A DNA stretch of 64,000 nt from Fuchsiella alkaliacetigena (GCF_023227765.1 NZ_JALKBZ010000002.1:1-64000), one strand, 5' to 3'; shown: positions 1 to 8,527, counted from the stretch's first letter. Numbers and translations are program-made. The notes: a model not told the origin generated them from the letters alone.

Positions 1-657
1 ATTGCTATTTTGCCAAGCAGAAAAAAAGATGACCTAATAAATTACTTTGAAGAGGAATGGCCAAAAGAGGTTAGAGAGAATATAAAAGCTATATCTATGG
101 ATATGTGGGGTGCCTACAACTCAATGGCTCAAGAAGTGTTTCCAAATGCTAAAATAGTAGTAGATAAATTTCATATGGTAATGAAAGTAAATGATGCTCT
201 TGATGATATAAGGAAAAAAGTAAAAAGAGAAGCTAATGAAGAAAATAGTACTAAGTTCTATAAAAGTCGCAACTTGCTAAGAAAACAGGGTGAAGAATTG
301 ACAGATGAAGAACATGATAAGCTCATAGAAATTTTTAAACTAAGCCCATCATTAGAAAAAGCTTGGGAGCTTAAAGAGGAATTTAGAGATGTATTACAGA
401 TGAATAAGCTTTCTGAAGCTGAAAATGCATTAAATGATTGGTATGACCGTGTTGTAGATAGTAGTTTAAAAGCATTTTTAAAAGCTAAAGAGACAGTTGA
501 AAACTGGGAAGATAAGCTACTAAACTTTTTTGAAACAAAGATAAGCAATGGATTTGCTGAAGGAATAAATAATAAGATCAAATTAATAAAGCGAATAGGA
601 TACGGAGTGACTAATTTAGAAAGTTTGAGACATAGGTTGTTTATAGCTTTTATGTAA
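1..657 (+). CDS. ISL3-family DDE transposase, C-terminal part
   Basis: This is the catalytic C-terminal part of an ISL3 (DDE_Tnp_ISL3) transposase, which cuts and pastes its own element. The frame is open to the left window edge, so the start is not visible. The segment AISMDMWGAYNSMAQ carries the middle catalytic Asp, followed by VVDKFHMVMKVNDALD, typical of the family. Near the end, FAEGINNKIKLIKR supplies the final Glu, and the ending GVTNLESLRHRLFIAF is characteristic. No frameshift is seen in the visible 215 residues, so the element may be intact. Confidence 0.9.
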   Translation: MAILPSRKKDDLINYFEEEWPKEVRENIKAISMDMWGAYNSMAQEVFPNAKIVVDKFHMVMKVNDALDDIRKKVKREANEENSTKFYKSRNLLRKQGEELTDEEHDKLIEIFKLSPSLEKAWELKEEFRDVLQMNKLSEAENALNDWYDRVVDSSLKAFLKAKETVENWEDKLLNFFETKISNGFAEGINNKIKLIKRIGYGVTNLESLRHRLFIAFM

Positions 658-755
658 AACAGAAATAAAAATAAAGTTCGAAATCTATTGTAATTATTTT
701 CTAATAGACTTCGATTACAACAGAGATTATTTTTCACAACATTAATTAAAGAGCC
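1..755 (+). mobile_element. ISL3-like insertion sequence, right-hand part
   Basis: The window opens inside a transposase gene, followed by about 100 bp of non-coding DNA. The right terminus is placed at 755 because the minus-strand end reads GGCTCTTTAATTAATG, which looks like an ISL3-type terminus, and because a neighbouring gene fragment is broken exactly here. The next eight bases, ATAATATT (756-763), are a candidate target duplication; the partner copy lies outside the window. The family call rests on the transposase; the exact boundary is inferred. Confidence 0.7.
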
Positions 756-862
756 ATAATATTAAGTCCTGGCGCTAACTCTGTTAACGATAACTCCACA
801 AAGTTAAAGCCAGGCAGCTTATTAATCTCAATCTCACTAAAGCTCAACACCTCTTTACTCAT
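746..862 (-). pseudogene. 5' stub of SbcC/Rad50-like ATPase gene cut by the IS
   Basis: An ATG at 862 overlaps the TGA of the SbcD-like gene (ATGA), the usual coupling of nuclease and ATPase subunits. The reading frame gives 38 residues and ends at TAA. Its last native stretch, LTELAPGLNI, matches the segment that in SbcC/YhaN-type AAA ATPases immediately precedes the Walker A loop (GPNxxGKS/T). The codons after that belong to the insertion sequence. The ATPase is therefore lost from this locus unless the rest lies beyond the element to the left. The family assignment rests on this short N-terminus and on the partner gene. Confidence 0.65.
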
Positions 863-2163
863 GCTCCTGCCTCCTTTTGCGCCAATAAAACAGCCAACAG
901 TCGCCGTCCCTGTTGGGAAATCAGTTTAAATACATCCTCTTTACTAGGCGGCTTAATTCGATTTTTTTTCTTTAAAGGAGTATAAGCATTAGAATTGTAA
1001 GCCTCATTTAACTTATTATAAATCCGCTGAACTAGCTCTTTAGGTAGTTCAGCCTGCTCTCCTCTTTCCAGTTTTAAAAGATAATCAGCCAATAAAGATA
1101 CAGAACTATTAGCTCCTGCTAAATCAGTTAGCTCCACCGGCGGATGAGTTTGATTCTTCAACTGCTCAATCAGTATTCGACTACCGGCTACCCGACCTTC
1201 CAACTGCTGAATTAAACTTTCTCGCTGCTGATCAATTTCAAGATGTAAGTCACTACAACCACTCAAAATAACCTCCAGTAATATCAACTCCGGACTCCAA
1301 TCAAAACTATATTCTCGCCTTAACTGTGCTTCCAAATTACTAAAGATAAGTCCTGGTAACTGCTTAACTTCCGCCAGCTGAGCAGCATCAATCTCCAAGC
1401 TAGCATACTTTAAGTTAGCTATGGGTAAACGTGAAGCCTCAAAATCACCAGGGTCCTTAATAGTCACCGTCCAAATACTATGACACTTTCGCTCATTAGG
1501 ATTTAAAGGCTGTGGAGAACCAGGATTTAAAATAATACCAGCCGAATGCTCATCCAAAGCTGGCTGATGAACATGGCCTAGTACCCAAGCAGTAGTTCCT
1601 ACTCCCTTTAACTCAGCGCTAGCCACTGGTGCATAATTACTGCTAGGATTATTTCTTTCAGCATGAAGCAAGGCCACAGTAGCTAGTCCATTATCGGGCA
1701 GCTCAAAGTCTACTAAAGGACTGCTAGTCACATGTTGTTGAGGATAGGACCAGCCACACAAATTCAAAACCGCTTCTCCCTTTCTTTTTAACTGTCTACT
1801 TTCCCACTTCCCTTCAGCTCCTAAAAAGATAAAAAATTTTGAATCTATACTAGCAGCTAACTCCGGTAAAAGATCATAATCGTGATTACCCGCCACAGCA
1901 AAAGTTACTATCTGCTCCGCAGCTAAGCTGTTAATTCCTTGCTCAAAGGGCCCATAGGCCTGATAATAACAGCTCTCCCGATCTATTATATCTCCGGCTA
2001 TCACTACTGCATCCACCTCTAAATTTATCGCTTTCCGCACTATATCCTTCCAAATAGAAATAGGCGAAAAACTGCTAGAGCTATGCTCACTAGGAATCCG
2101 GCTCGGATACCTACCTAAGTGTAAATCAGCAGTACATAGTAAATTTATTTCTGCTGCCGACAT
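859..2163 (-). CDS. SbcD/YhaO-like DNA repair exonuclease (metallophosphoesterase)
   Basis: This is a calcineurin-like metallophosphoesterase of the SbcD/Mre11/YhaO type, expected to act with an SMC-like ATPase on broken or hairpin DNA ends. The two-metal site motifs are present in order: ADLHLG at the N-terminus, GDIID, GNHDYD and GHVHQP. About 160 C-terminal residues contain the helical capping and partner-binding region. An ATG at 2163 is preferred over an upstream in-frame TTG because AAGGAGGT lies about 8 bp before it. The ATPase partner is translationally coupled downstream but disrupted by an insertion sequence, so this subunit is probably orphaned. Confidence 0.87.
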   Translation of the reverse strand: MSAAEINLLCTADLHLGRYPSRIPSEHSSSSFSPISIWKDIVRKAINLEVDAVVIAGDIIDRESCYYQAYGPFEQGINSLAAEQIVTFAVAGNHDYDLLPELAASIDSKFFIFLGAEGKWESRQLKRKGEAVLNLCGWSYPQQHVTSSPLVDFELPDNGLATVALLHAERNNPSSNYAPVASAELKGVGTTAWVLGHVHQPALDEHSAGIILNPGSPQPLNPNERKCHSIWTVTIKDPGDFEASRLPIANLKYASLEIDAAQLAEVKQLPGLIFSNLEAQLRREYSFDWSPELILLEVILSGCSDLHLEIDQQRESLIQQLEGRVAGSRILIEQLKNQTHPPVELTDLAGANSSVSLLADYLLKLERGEQAELPKELVQRIYNKLNEAYNSNAYTPLKKKNRIKPPSKEDVFKLISQQGRRLLAVLLAQKEAGA

Positions 2164-2346
2164 CAAAACTACCTCCTTACCCTCTAACTTTCCAACTCAT
2201 TATACCATAAAAGACCAATTATTCAAAGTTTCAACACTGAAGTTTGAACTAAAAAAGTTTTCCTTAAACTGCTAAAGGAAAATTGAAAAATATCCAGAAT
2301 TAGTATTAATAAGCCTAAAAACTTAAATTACCGAGGAGGTAAGTCA

Positions 2347-2805
2347 ATGCTAAAAGCTTTTAAAGTCCTCTTAATAATAGCTATATTAATAGTTTTGAGC
2401 TCTGTATTTATTTTTGATATGCAAGTAGAGGAAGTTATAGAGAAAACTGGAGTAATTATTGAAGAGGTAGCTACTCCCCAATATACCGGGGTGATTATCG
2501 ATACCAGAGGCTTAGAAGTAAGCACTGCTCTTTACCCACAGGTATTTGATACTCAGGGGAACTTGCTTTACGGGCCCACAGTAGTTGGCCCTGAAGATAG
2601 CTCTTCTTTAGTCGCTTATTCACGCTCTTTAGAAAAGGCTAAAGCCATGGAGCGAGCCGGCTCTAATCCGCTGCTTATTGAAGCCAGTAGTACTGTAAAC
2701 AATACTGATCTAATACTAGACTCTCAAACTGTTGAACAGCTGTTAAAGAGCAATGAAAAAAATGAAATCTTGGATAAAAAAGCCGTTATCTTTGTTATAG
2801 ATTAG
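2347..2805 (+). CDS. signal-anchored conserved hypothetical protein
   Basis: A 152-residue protein begins with a clear hydrophobic segment (KVLLIIAILIVLSSVFIF, residues 6-23), a signal anchor or signal peptide. The soluble part has the pattern YTGVIIDTRGL, then VYD/FDTQGNLLYGP, SNPLLIEAS and KKAVIFVID. A similar pattern occurs in small exported proteins of unknown function found with lipoproteins or flagellar proteins. The ribosome site GAGGAGGT is 8 bp before the ATG. The first 43 residues resemble the 49-residue peptide encoded at 8378-8527. It faces the opposite way to its neighbours, so it is probably monocistronic. Function unknown. Confidence 0.75.
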   Translation: MLKAFKVLLIIAILIVLSSVFIFDMQVEEVIEKTGVIIEEVATPQYTGVIIDTRGLEVSTALYPQVFDTQGNLLYGPTVVGPEDSSSLVAYSRSLEKAKAMERAGSNPLLIEASSTVNNTDLILDSQTVEQLLKSNEKNEILDKKAVIFVID

Positions 2806-2857
2806 ACTTTTTTTAAAGCTCCAAAGTTGACTTTTGGCCGAGGTGAATTAAATAAAA

Positions 2858-4384
2858 CTAGCCTTGGCCTTTCCTATCTAGAATCTGATAGGAAAGATTA
2901 AATATATCCTCTTTAATTATGTAGTAATCATTTAAATCTATCACCAACAGATAATCTCCTACTCTACCTGATAAATCTCCCCAAGTAGTTCTGATCTTAG
3001 TGTTTTCTGCTAACTGCATAGCATCTACCACATTATTCTCTAAACTTCTGCAAATATTATGTTCCTTTATATTATCCTTAGTTATTCTATAGCTTTTAGC
3101 TAATGATTGTAAAGTTATTCCATAATCATCAATAAACTGATCAGAAACAGGAGTCACCTCTTGCTCAGTTATAACCTCATATCTTTGCTTAAATTTCTCC
3201 TCACTAATAGGCCAAACTTCATTTTTCATACCTATAATTAGTTTATCGTCACAGCTAGCCGTTTCAATTCCTTCTAAAGTTTTAACTCTAATATCATTTT
3301 CAAAGTAATCACCTATATTTAAATATCTAAAATAATTACTCTTTTTCTTAGCTTTAAAGAAAGCATTCTCCCCAAAAATCTGAAAAGGATTATCTTGGGA
3401 AGTCTCCAAAAATCTTAAATCTCTATAATAATCAATCAGTTTAGTTCTGATAAATATATCAAAGCTAATATTCTGAGCAGACTGCTCAAACTGCTCTTTA
3501 ATAATAAATCCTCCTGCTTTATGACAATGCCCACCTCCGGAGCCTATGCCTTCTACTAACTCTATAGCTATTTCCTGAGCAGTTATATAATCGTGATAGC
3601 TTCTAATAGAAAATTTAAATCCATTTTCTCTAATAGAATAAATCAGCACAATATCTATTCCATCTATTTCCGATAATAGATCCGAAGTATGACCTAATAG
3701 ATTATCACCACAGTCACCAATTTCAGAAAATACTATACTCTGATAACGCTGAGTATTTAACATTCCTTCAGCACAAGTCTTTATATCGGCAAAGGTTAGT
3801 GTTGATAACCTCAAATAATTAAACACTTCATCATCATAATATTTTTCTAAAAATTTCTTGTGATCCTCATCTAAGACAGTCATCCCTCCATTAAAGGAGT
3901 CCGTATCCATATAGATTCCAAAATATAAAATAGTTGCTAAAGCTTCATCTATCTCTAAACCATATTCTTGTAAATAAGTCACTATCATCGTTGCACAAGC
4001 ACCTATTCTAGGCTGTATATCTTTATATAAGCATTTAAAATTACCTTCTTCTAAATGATGATCAATAATCATTATATTTTGAGCTGCTACTTCACTTACA
4101 TTACCTGCCCCATACTGACCATCTACTACTATTAATAACTCATTATCTTTAATTGCAAAGCCTGTTCCGATTAGCGACATTTTAATTTTATATTCTTTAA
4201 TTAAATTGCTTAAATTAGGTTTTTTTATCTCTCCCCCGTGATAAATTATTTCAGTATCTTTAGCAAAGCTCTCAACTAATCTTTTTAAGCCATAAGCAGA
4301 AGCAATGGCATCAGCATCAGGATTATCGTGAGGCTGAATGTAAACCTTATCGAATTCTGTTATCAGTTCTTTTAAATCTATCAT
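2858..4384 (-). CDS. DHH-family phosphoesterase with C-terminal PGDYG-like region
   Basis: The N-terminal ~310 residues form a DHH/DHHA1 phosphoesterase: PHDNPDADA (residues 18-26) supplies metal ligands, IDHH follows near residue 108, and the glycine-rich GSGGGHCHKAGGF is the DHHA1 substrate loop. Relatives cleave cyclic dinucleotides, nano-RNA or polyphosphate; the substrate here cannot be told. The last ~180 residues are unusual: two stretches, DKLIIGMKNEVWPIS and TTWGDLSGRVGDYL, resemble PGDYG-type modules. The total length of 508 exceeds the usual 310-340. AAGGAGAT precedes the ATG. It follows the barrel gene with 49 bp between. Confidence 0.8.
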   Translation of the reverse strand: MIDLKELITEFDKVYIQPHDNPDADAIASAYGLKRLVESFAKDTEIIYHGGEIKKPNLSNLIKEYKIKMSLIGTGFAIKDNELLIVVDGQYGAGNVSEVAAQNIMIIDHHLEEGNFKCLYKDIQPRIGACATMIVTYLQEYGLEIDEALATILYFGIYMDTDSFNGGMTVLDEDHKKFLEKYYDDEVFNYLRLSTLTFADIKTCAEGMLNTQRYQSIVFSEIGDCGDNLLGHTSDLLSEIDGIDIVLIYSIRENGFKFSIRSYHDYITAQEIAIELVEGIGSGGGHCHKAGGFIIKEQFEQSAQNISFDIFIRTKLIDYYRDLRFLETSQDNPFQIFGENAFFKAKKKSNYFRYLNIGDYFENDIRVKTLEGIETASCDDKLIIGMKNEVWPISEEKFKQRYEVITEQEVTPVSDQFIDDYGITLQSLAKSYRITKDNIKEHNICRSLENNVVDAMQLAENTKIRTTWGDLSGRVGDYLLVIDLNDYYIIKEDIFNLSYQILDRKGQG

Positions 4385-4433
4385 TTTTAAAAATCTCCTT
4401 TATAGTGTGTCAATTACAAACTTAATAACTATC

Positions 4434-5984
4434 CTAAAACGCAAACCCACCTAAAAGTCCAAATTCAAAACCACTAAAATCATAATCTCCAACCTCAGCA
4501 AAGCGATAACTTACTCGGCCCTTAATTCCGACTCTATTACTAATCTCTTCTCGAAACTTGTCACTGACAACTCCTAACTCAAAGCTGGCTCCAGGCTTAA
4601 AGCCAAAGCCAAAGTGTCTATCTTCAGTTCCTCCACTTCCATCGGTCTTAGTAACCAGATACTGACCTACGGCTAGATTCAACTCCAATCGTTCTTCAAA
4701 CAGTTGATAAGCAGCAGTTCCTAGAACACCTGTAGTGGAAAGCTTGCGTTCTGCTCCCTCATCCAAGTCATCATAGCCAACCCCCAATCGCTCCAATTCC
4801 AAACCATAACTGATATCCTGGACTACTTCCGAGGGGAGATGCTCTCTAGCAAAATTGATCTGTTCTAAGCCTCTCTTGGCCCTGAGATAGAATCCTAAAC
4901 CTGAGCTATTTTCGCTACCACCTTGCTCCTCCATCTGCTCATTAAACTTCTCCAAATCATAAAAATTATAGCTAATCCCTAACTCCAAGCTCCAAGGCTG
5001 GAGGACGGGAGTGACCGATTCTGCTTCTTCCCCAGTAGCCAACACTTCAAAGTCAACCTCTTTAATCTGCTCCTCAGCCATCAATTCCAGTGTTCCTGAC
5101 CCAGGAGCAGTCGTTGCTAAGGAAATCCTTCCTTGATCATAGGAAGTAGATACTATCTCCCCCACATCACCCCACACCTGCCACTCGGGCTCTATCTCGT
5201 ATTCCTCTCCATACTGATCATAACCTTCTGCTTTGATTATGTAACGCTGGCCCTGATAAAATTCATCGGTCTCAAATTCCACCTCTATCTCCTCTAAATA
5301 AGGTAGTTCCTTGCCTTTAAACTCAACTTCTCCTGTTCTTACCGAAGCTTCCTTCTGAGTTGGATTAAACTCCCAACCTTCTTTCTCAATCTCAAGCTCA
5401 ACAGTGCCTAATAGATCTTTCTTCTCCCAATAGCCTTCTTCATCAGTCACAACTGAATCATAATCACCAGTAAACCTTATCTCTGCTTCACTGATAGGCC
5501 GACCTTCCCCATCAACAACCTGCCCCTTTAGATTATGAAGCAACAATGAATCCTTTACTTCAGGCAAAATATCCTCGATCATTTCTTCTAAAATCTCTTC
5601 CCGCTCTCCTGTGACATTACTTGAATAAATAGTAATTCCCTCGTTGATATCTACCATTTCAAAGTTTAATCTGAAGAAGGAGCCTCCTAGATTGATCAAA
5701 ATCCCAGTAATTACAAAATCGGCTTCCTGTGCTTCAGCTTCTTGAACCTGATCAATATCTTCTAGATCCTCATCAGCCAAGATATCATCAATCTCATCAG
5801 CTTCAATAATCCTTAGCTCCTCTCTAAGCTCCAATTCTCCTAACAGAATATCTTCAAGCTCAGGATCATCCATCATAATCATCAGATCCAAGACTGAAGC
5901 TGCCTTAACCTTGCTACCGCTGACTATCAATAAACAGATAACTATAATTATCAGACTAGGTAAAAACTTGCTCAACTTATTCAT
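4434..5984 (-). CDS. secreted CsgG-like / Ig-like / outer-membrane barrel fusion protein
   Basis: A 516-residue exported protein starts with a signal peptide ending at VKAA. Residues ~30-150 resemble the CsgG/LpoB fold (LRIIEADEIDDILAD, then ADFVITGILINLGG). Residues ~150-225 look like a carboxypeptidase-regulatory-like beta domain (GQVVDGEGRPISEAEIRFTG). A second beta-sandwich follows to ~320. The remaining ~190 residues alternate as expected for an outer-membrane barrel and end in Phe. It starts 15 bp after the TIR/Sel1 gene, so the two are probably co-transcribed. The domain order is inferred from sequence patterns; the function is unknown. Confidence 0.6.
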   Translation of the reverse strand: MNKLSKFLPSLIIIVICLLIVSGSKVKAASVLDLMIMMDDPELEDILLGELELREELRIIEADEIDDILADEDLEDIDQVQEAEAQEADFVITGILINLGGSFFRLNFEMVDINEGITIYSSNVTGEREEILEEMIEDILPEVKDSLLLHNLKGQVVDGEGRPISEAEIRFTGDYDSVVTDEEGYWEKKDLLGTVELEIEKEGWEFNPTQKEASVRTGEVEFKGKELPYLEEIEVEFETDEFYQGQRYIIKAEGYDQYGEEYEIEPEWQVWGDVGEIVSTSYDQGRISLATTAPGSGTLELMAEEQIKEVDFEVLATGEEAESVTPVLQPWSLELGISYNFYDLEKFNEQMEEQGGSENSSGLGFYLRAKRGLEQINFAREHLPSEVVQDISYGLELERLGVGYDDLDEGAERKLSTTGVLGTAAYQLFEERLELNLAVGQYLVTKTDGSGGTEDRHFGFGFKPGASFELGVVSDKFREEISNRVGIKGRVSYRFAEVGDYDFSGFEFGLLGGFAF

Positions 5985-5999
5985 AAACTCAGCCCCTTC

Positions 6000-7253
6000 T
6001 TAATCCTCAGCAGCTAACTCTTCTAACTGCTCTTTAGCTGTTTCACTTCTCTGCTGGGCAGCCTTTTGATACCACTTCTCTGCTTCTGCTACATCCTCTT
6101 CAATTCCCAATCCATGCTTGTAGATAGCTCCTAGTGCCACCTGGGCATCCTTATGGCCTTGTTGAGCTGCCTTTAAATACCATTCCCTTGCTTGTTGGTC
6201 ACTATCTTCTACTCCTCTACCTCCCATATACATAAATCCAAGCATATATTGGGCTTCTTTATGCTCTCTCTCAGCAGCTTGTCGATACCACTTCACTGCC
6301 TCTTCATCATCTCTGGCTACTCCTAAACCACGATGATAAATATCACCTAATCTCTTTTTTGCTATTACATGATTTTCTTGAGCCGCCTGCTGGTAAAGCT
6401 CAATAGCTGTCTGATAGTCTTCTTGTTGATAATGATCCTCTGCCTCCTCATATGTTTGCTGTTTCTCTTCTTGAGCAGTATCCTGGATTTCTCCTGCTGG
6501 TTCCTGTCTCAAATTCAAGATAGCAGCTGAGATTAGCACCAGAATAACAGTTGCCGAAACAACAGCTACTATCTTCTGCTTACTATCGGCGGTCTGATAG
6601 AATTTTTGTAATGACTGATATAATCCTCTAGCCTTGCTGTTGATCTTTTTATATAGTCTTCGACTTAGCTGATATAATTTTTGCTGATAATCCTGCTGCT
6701 CAGAAAAAACAGAATCCTTTACTTCCCTTAAAATATCTTCTTTATTTATTCCAGCATCCAATTCTGTCCCACATTCTTTGCAGAATCTATTCTCCAAGTC
6801 ATTTTCAGCATCACAATTGGGACATCCTGCACTGATCTTTTTACTATTATATTCTGCCAATAATTTCTCTACCGTCTGCTTCAGCCGCTGTATACTGCTT
6901 TCCAAATCAGAATTAAAGGCATCTAGCCAATGAGTAGAATATAAAAAGTATTCCAAAGATTTAGTAGGGTCGACATCTTCAATTCTGAAAGGAATAACTA
7001 TCACTTGCTTATCGACAGCCCGCTCTACTTCCCGAAGCACCTGTTGAGATTCATTGCTGCCTGAAGAAAAGAGCAATACCATAATCTTACTCCCTCTGAT
7101 TGCTTCCACAATCTCTTCGCCCCATTCCTTACCTGGAGTAATATCTCGCGGGGCAATCCAACATTCTACCTCCTCTGCCTCTAAAGCAGAACAAATCCTA
7201 TCTGCTACCTCCTTATCCTGTGAAGAATAAGATATAAAAACTTCATGAGCCAT
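6000..7253 (-). CDS. TIR domain - zinc ribbon - transmembrane - Sel1-repeat protein
   Basis: Residues 1-120 are a bacterial TIR domain: HEVFISYSSQDKEVAD, then ECWIAPRDITPGKEWGEEI and MVLLFSSGSNESQQVLREVE. E75 lies where TIR NADases carry their catalytic Glu, an inferred position. Residues 144-161 form a zinc ribbon (CPNC...CKEC). A membrane helix lies at 228-246. Residues ~264-405 hold TPR/Sel1-like repeats (GDIYHRGLGV, GFMYMGGRGV, GAIYKHGLGI). TIR plus the ribbon would be cytoplasmic and the repeats on the other side of the membrane. It may be a signalling or defence sensor. It is followed 15 bp later by the CsgG-like/barrel gene. Confidence 0.85.
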   Translation of the reverse strand: MAHEVFISYSSQDKEVADRICSALEAEEVECWIAPRDITPGKEWGEEIVEAIRGSKIMVLLFSSGSNESQQVLREVERAVDKQVIVIPFRIEDVDPTKSLEYFLYSTHWLDAFNSDLESSIQRLKQTVEKLLAEYNSKKISAGCPNCDAENDLENRFCKECGTELDAGINKEDILREVKDSVFSEQQDYQQKLYQLSRRLYKKINSKARGLYQSLQKFYQTADSKQKIVAVVSATVILVLISAAILNLRQEPAGEIQDTAQEEKQQTYEEAEDHYQQEDYQTAIELYQQAAQENHVIAKKRLGDIYHRGLGVARDDEEAVKWYRQAAEREHKEAQYMLGFMYMGGRGVEDSDQQAREWYLKAAQQGHKDAQVALGAIYKHGLGIEEDVAEAEKWYQKAAQQRSETAKEQLEELAAED

Positions 7254-7313
7254 TTTCTATCTCCCCTCTAAGTATCCTTTATCCTTTGATTAACTATCTT
7301 CTCCACTAGAGAA

Positions 7314-7955
7314 TCACTTAAAGCTACCTCTTTTCAAAAATGAATCGACTAGTTTAGCTGTTTCAAACTGATAATGAATCTCTTGATGGTGATAAGGCAA
7401 AACCACAAAATCGCTTAATCCTTCATACTTTACCGACTCAACTGTAACTCGACCGTCATTGGGCCCGCTTAATAAAGCACCTAATAACAAAGCATTCTTA
7501 TTACCAGCAATTGCCCCCATCTCCACCCCAGCTACTTCCTGCTCCAACTGCTTAACCTCTTCCGTCTGCAAAGAACCCAGAGTTCTAAAGATTTCCGGAG
7601 CTAAGCCCGATATTTCCGCAGCCAGATCAGCTAAGTAACTACCTTGATTAGGAGTAGCTATTAATACACATCTGCCTATTCTACGCTTCTTTTTTGTATT
7701 AGCTACAAAGCTCCTAATTACTAAACCGCCAGTGCTATGACCAACTAAAGAAATCTGCTCCCCTTTAGGTAGCCGCGCTAAAATCTTCTTAACTTTCTTT
7801 TTCAAAAGCCAAGCAGAATATTTCAACGGCTTAAAAGTCAAAGGTAAATCAACTGCTAAACACTGATAACCCAACTTCTCCAAATTTTCTTTTAAAACAA
7901 ACATATCACTTTTATCCTGCTGATAACCATGAATTAAAATCACTATTTTTTTCAT
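7314..7955 (-). CDS. alpha/beta hydrolase, PGAP1/lipase-like
   Basis: A compact alpha/beta hydrolase begins with VILIHGYQQ (oxyanion region). Its nucleophile elbow is GHSTGG, and IATPNQGS follows as in PGAP1- and triacylglycerol-lipase-like enzymes. The acid is probably the Asp in GPNDGRVTV and the base a His in PYHHQEIH. The substrate is probably an ester. ATG at 7955 is chosen over an in-frame TTG at 7964, which would overlap the preceding stop; neither has a strong ribosome site, only GGG nine bases before the ATG. Confidence 0.8.
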   Translation of the reverse strand: MKKIVILIHGYQQDKSDMFVLKENLEKLGYQCLAVDLPLTFKPLKYSAWLLKKKVKKILARLPKGEQISLVGHSTGGLVIRSFVANTKKKRRIGRCVLIATPNQGSYLADLAAEISGLAPEIFRTLGSLQTEEVKQLEQEVAGVEMGAIAGNKNALLLGALLSGPNDGRVTVESVKYEGLSDFVVLPYHHQEIHYQFETAKLVDSFLKRGSFK

Positions 7956-7960
7956 TAAAC

Positions 7961-8224
7961 TCAACCCAGTAACAATAAGCTAATAGCCATTACACCCATA
8001 CCTGCTACAAAACCATAAATCTCTTGGTGTCCTTCTCCATACTTACGTGAAGTAGGCAACAGTTCATCAGTAGAAATATAAATCATTATCTCTCTTGAAC
8101 AAACCAAGGAAGTAGCTAAAAAAGAGGTATTAGTCTTTTTAGTAAAAAAGGCTAAGGCACTACCGATTCCCGTCGATAAGCCAGCAAATAAGGTCAATAA
8201 AAAAGCAAAAAGTAAGTCATTCAT
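7961..8224 (-). pseudogene. ZIP-family metal transporter remnant with internal deletion
   Basis: The 87-residue product joins the two ends of a ZIP (ZupT-like) zinc transporter. Residues 1-50 match the first helices ([20 protein letters not shown], then [17 protein letters not shown]). From residue 51 it continues with the family C-terminus ([32 protein letters not shown]). Intact members have about 260 residues, so roughly 175 are missing. The join falls in a segment where helix 2 and the penultimate helix both resemble 'I-M-hydrophobic-IS...E/DELLP', suggesting in-frame recombination. The histidine-bearing transport helices are gone, so it should not transport metal. Confidence 0.7.
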
Positions 8225-8377
8225 TTCTATTCCCCCAGTCTATTTTAAAAAGATATAATTGTATATTTGCAGATGAGCTTTAATAATCCTGCCAATTAAA
8301 AGGAAAAAGAAAACTTATCAAGAATTAAACCATTAACAGGTCCTCTATCTAGAGGGTTATATATGTGAGGAGGAATA

Positions 8378-8527
8378 ATGATGAAAAAGTTTTTTAGATT
8401 AGTAGTAATAATAGCTTTATTGATATTTATCGGCTCTAGATTTTTCGAAATAGAAGTAGAAGACATCATTAGGCAAATTGGGATAATAATTGAAAATATA
8501 GGTATAATGATCAGAGAAGCAGTCTAG
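8378..8527 (+). CDS. 49-residue membrane peptide related to the start of the 2347-2805 protein
   Basis: An ATGATG start preceded by GAGGAGG at ideal spacing opens a 49-codon frame. The peptide has one membrane helix (FFRLVVIIALLIFIGS) followed by an amphipathic stretch, VEDIIRQIGIIIENIG. The arrangement parallels the first 43 residues of the 2347-2805 product, where VEEVIEKTGVIIEEVA follows the helix. It may be a small regulatory membrane protein or a truncated paralog. It lies on the opposite strand to both neighbours. A short palindrome, CCTCTATCTAGAGG, lies just upstream. Confidence 0.55.
   Translation: MMKKFFRLVVIIALLIFIGSRFFEIEVEDIIRQIGIIIENIGIMIREAV

Noticed and set aside
258-737. 159-codon minus-strand frame opposite the transposase.
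   Set aside because: It is antisense to a well-supported transposase, has no ribosome site and no family features.
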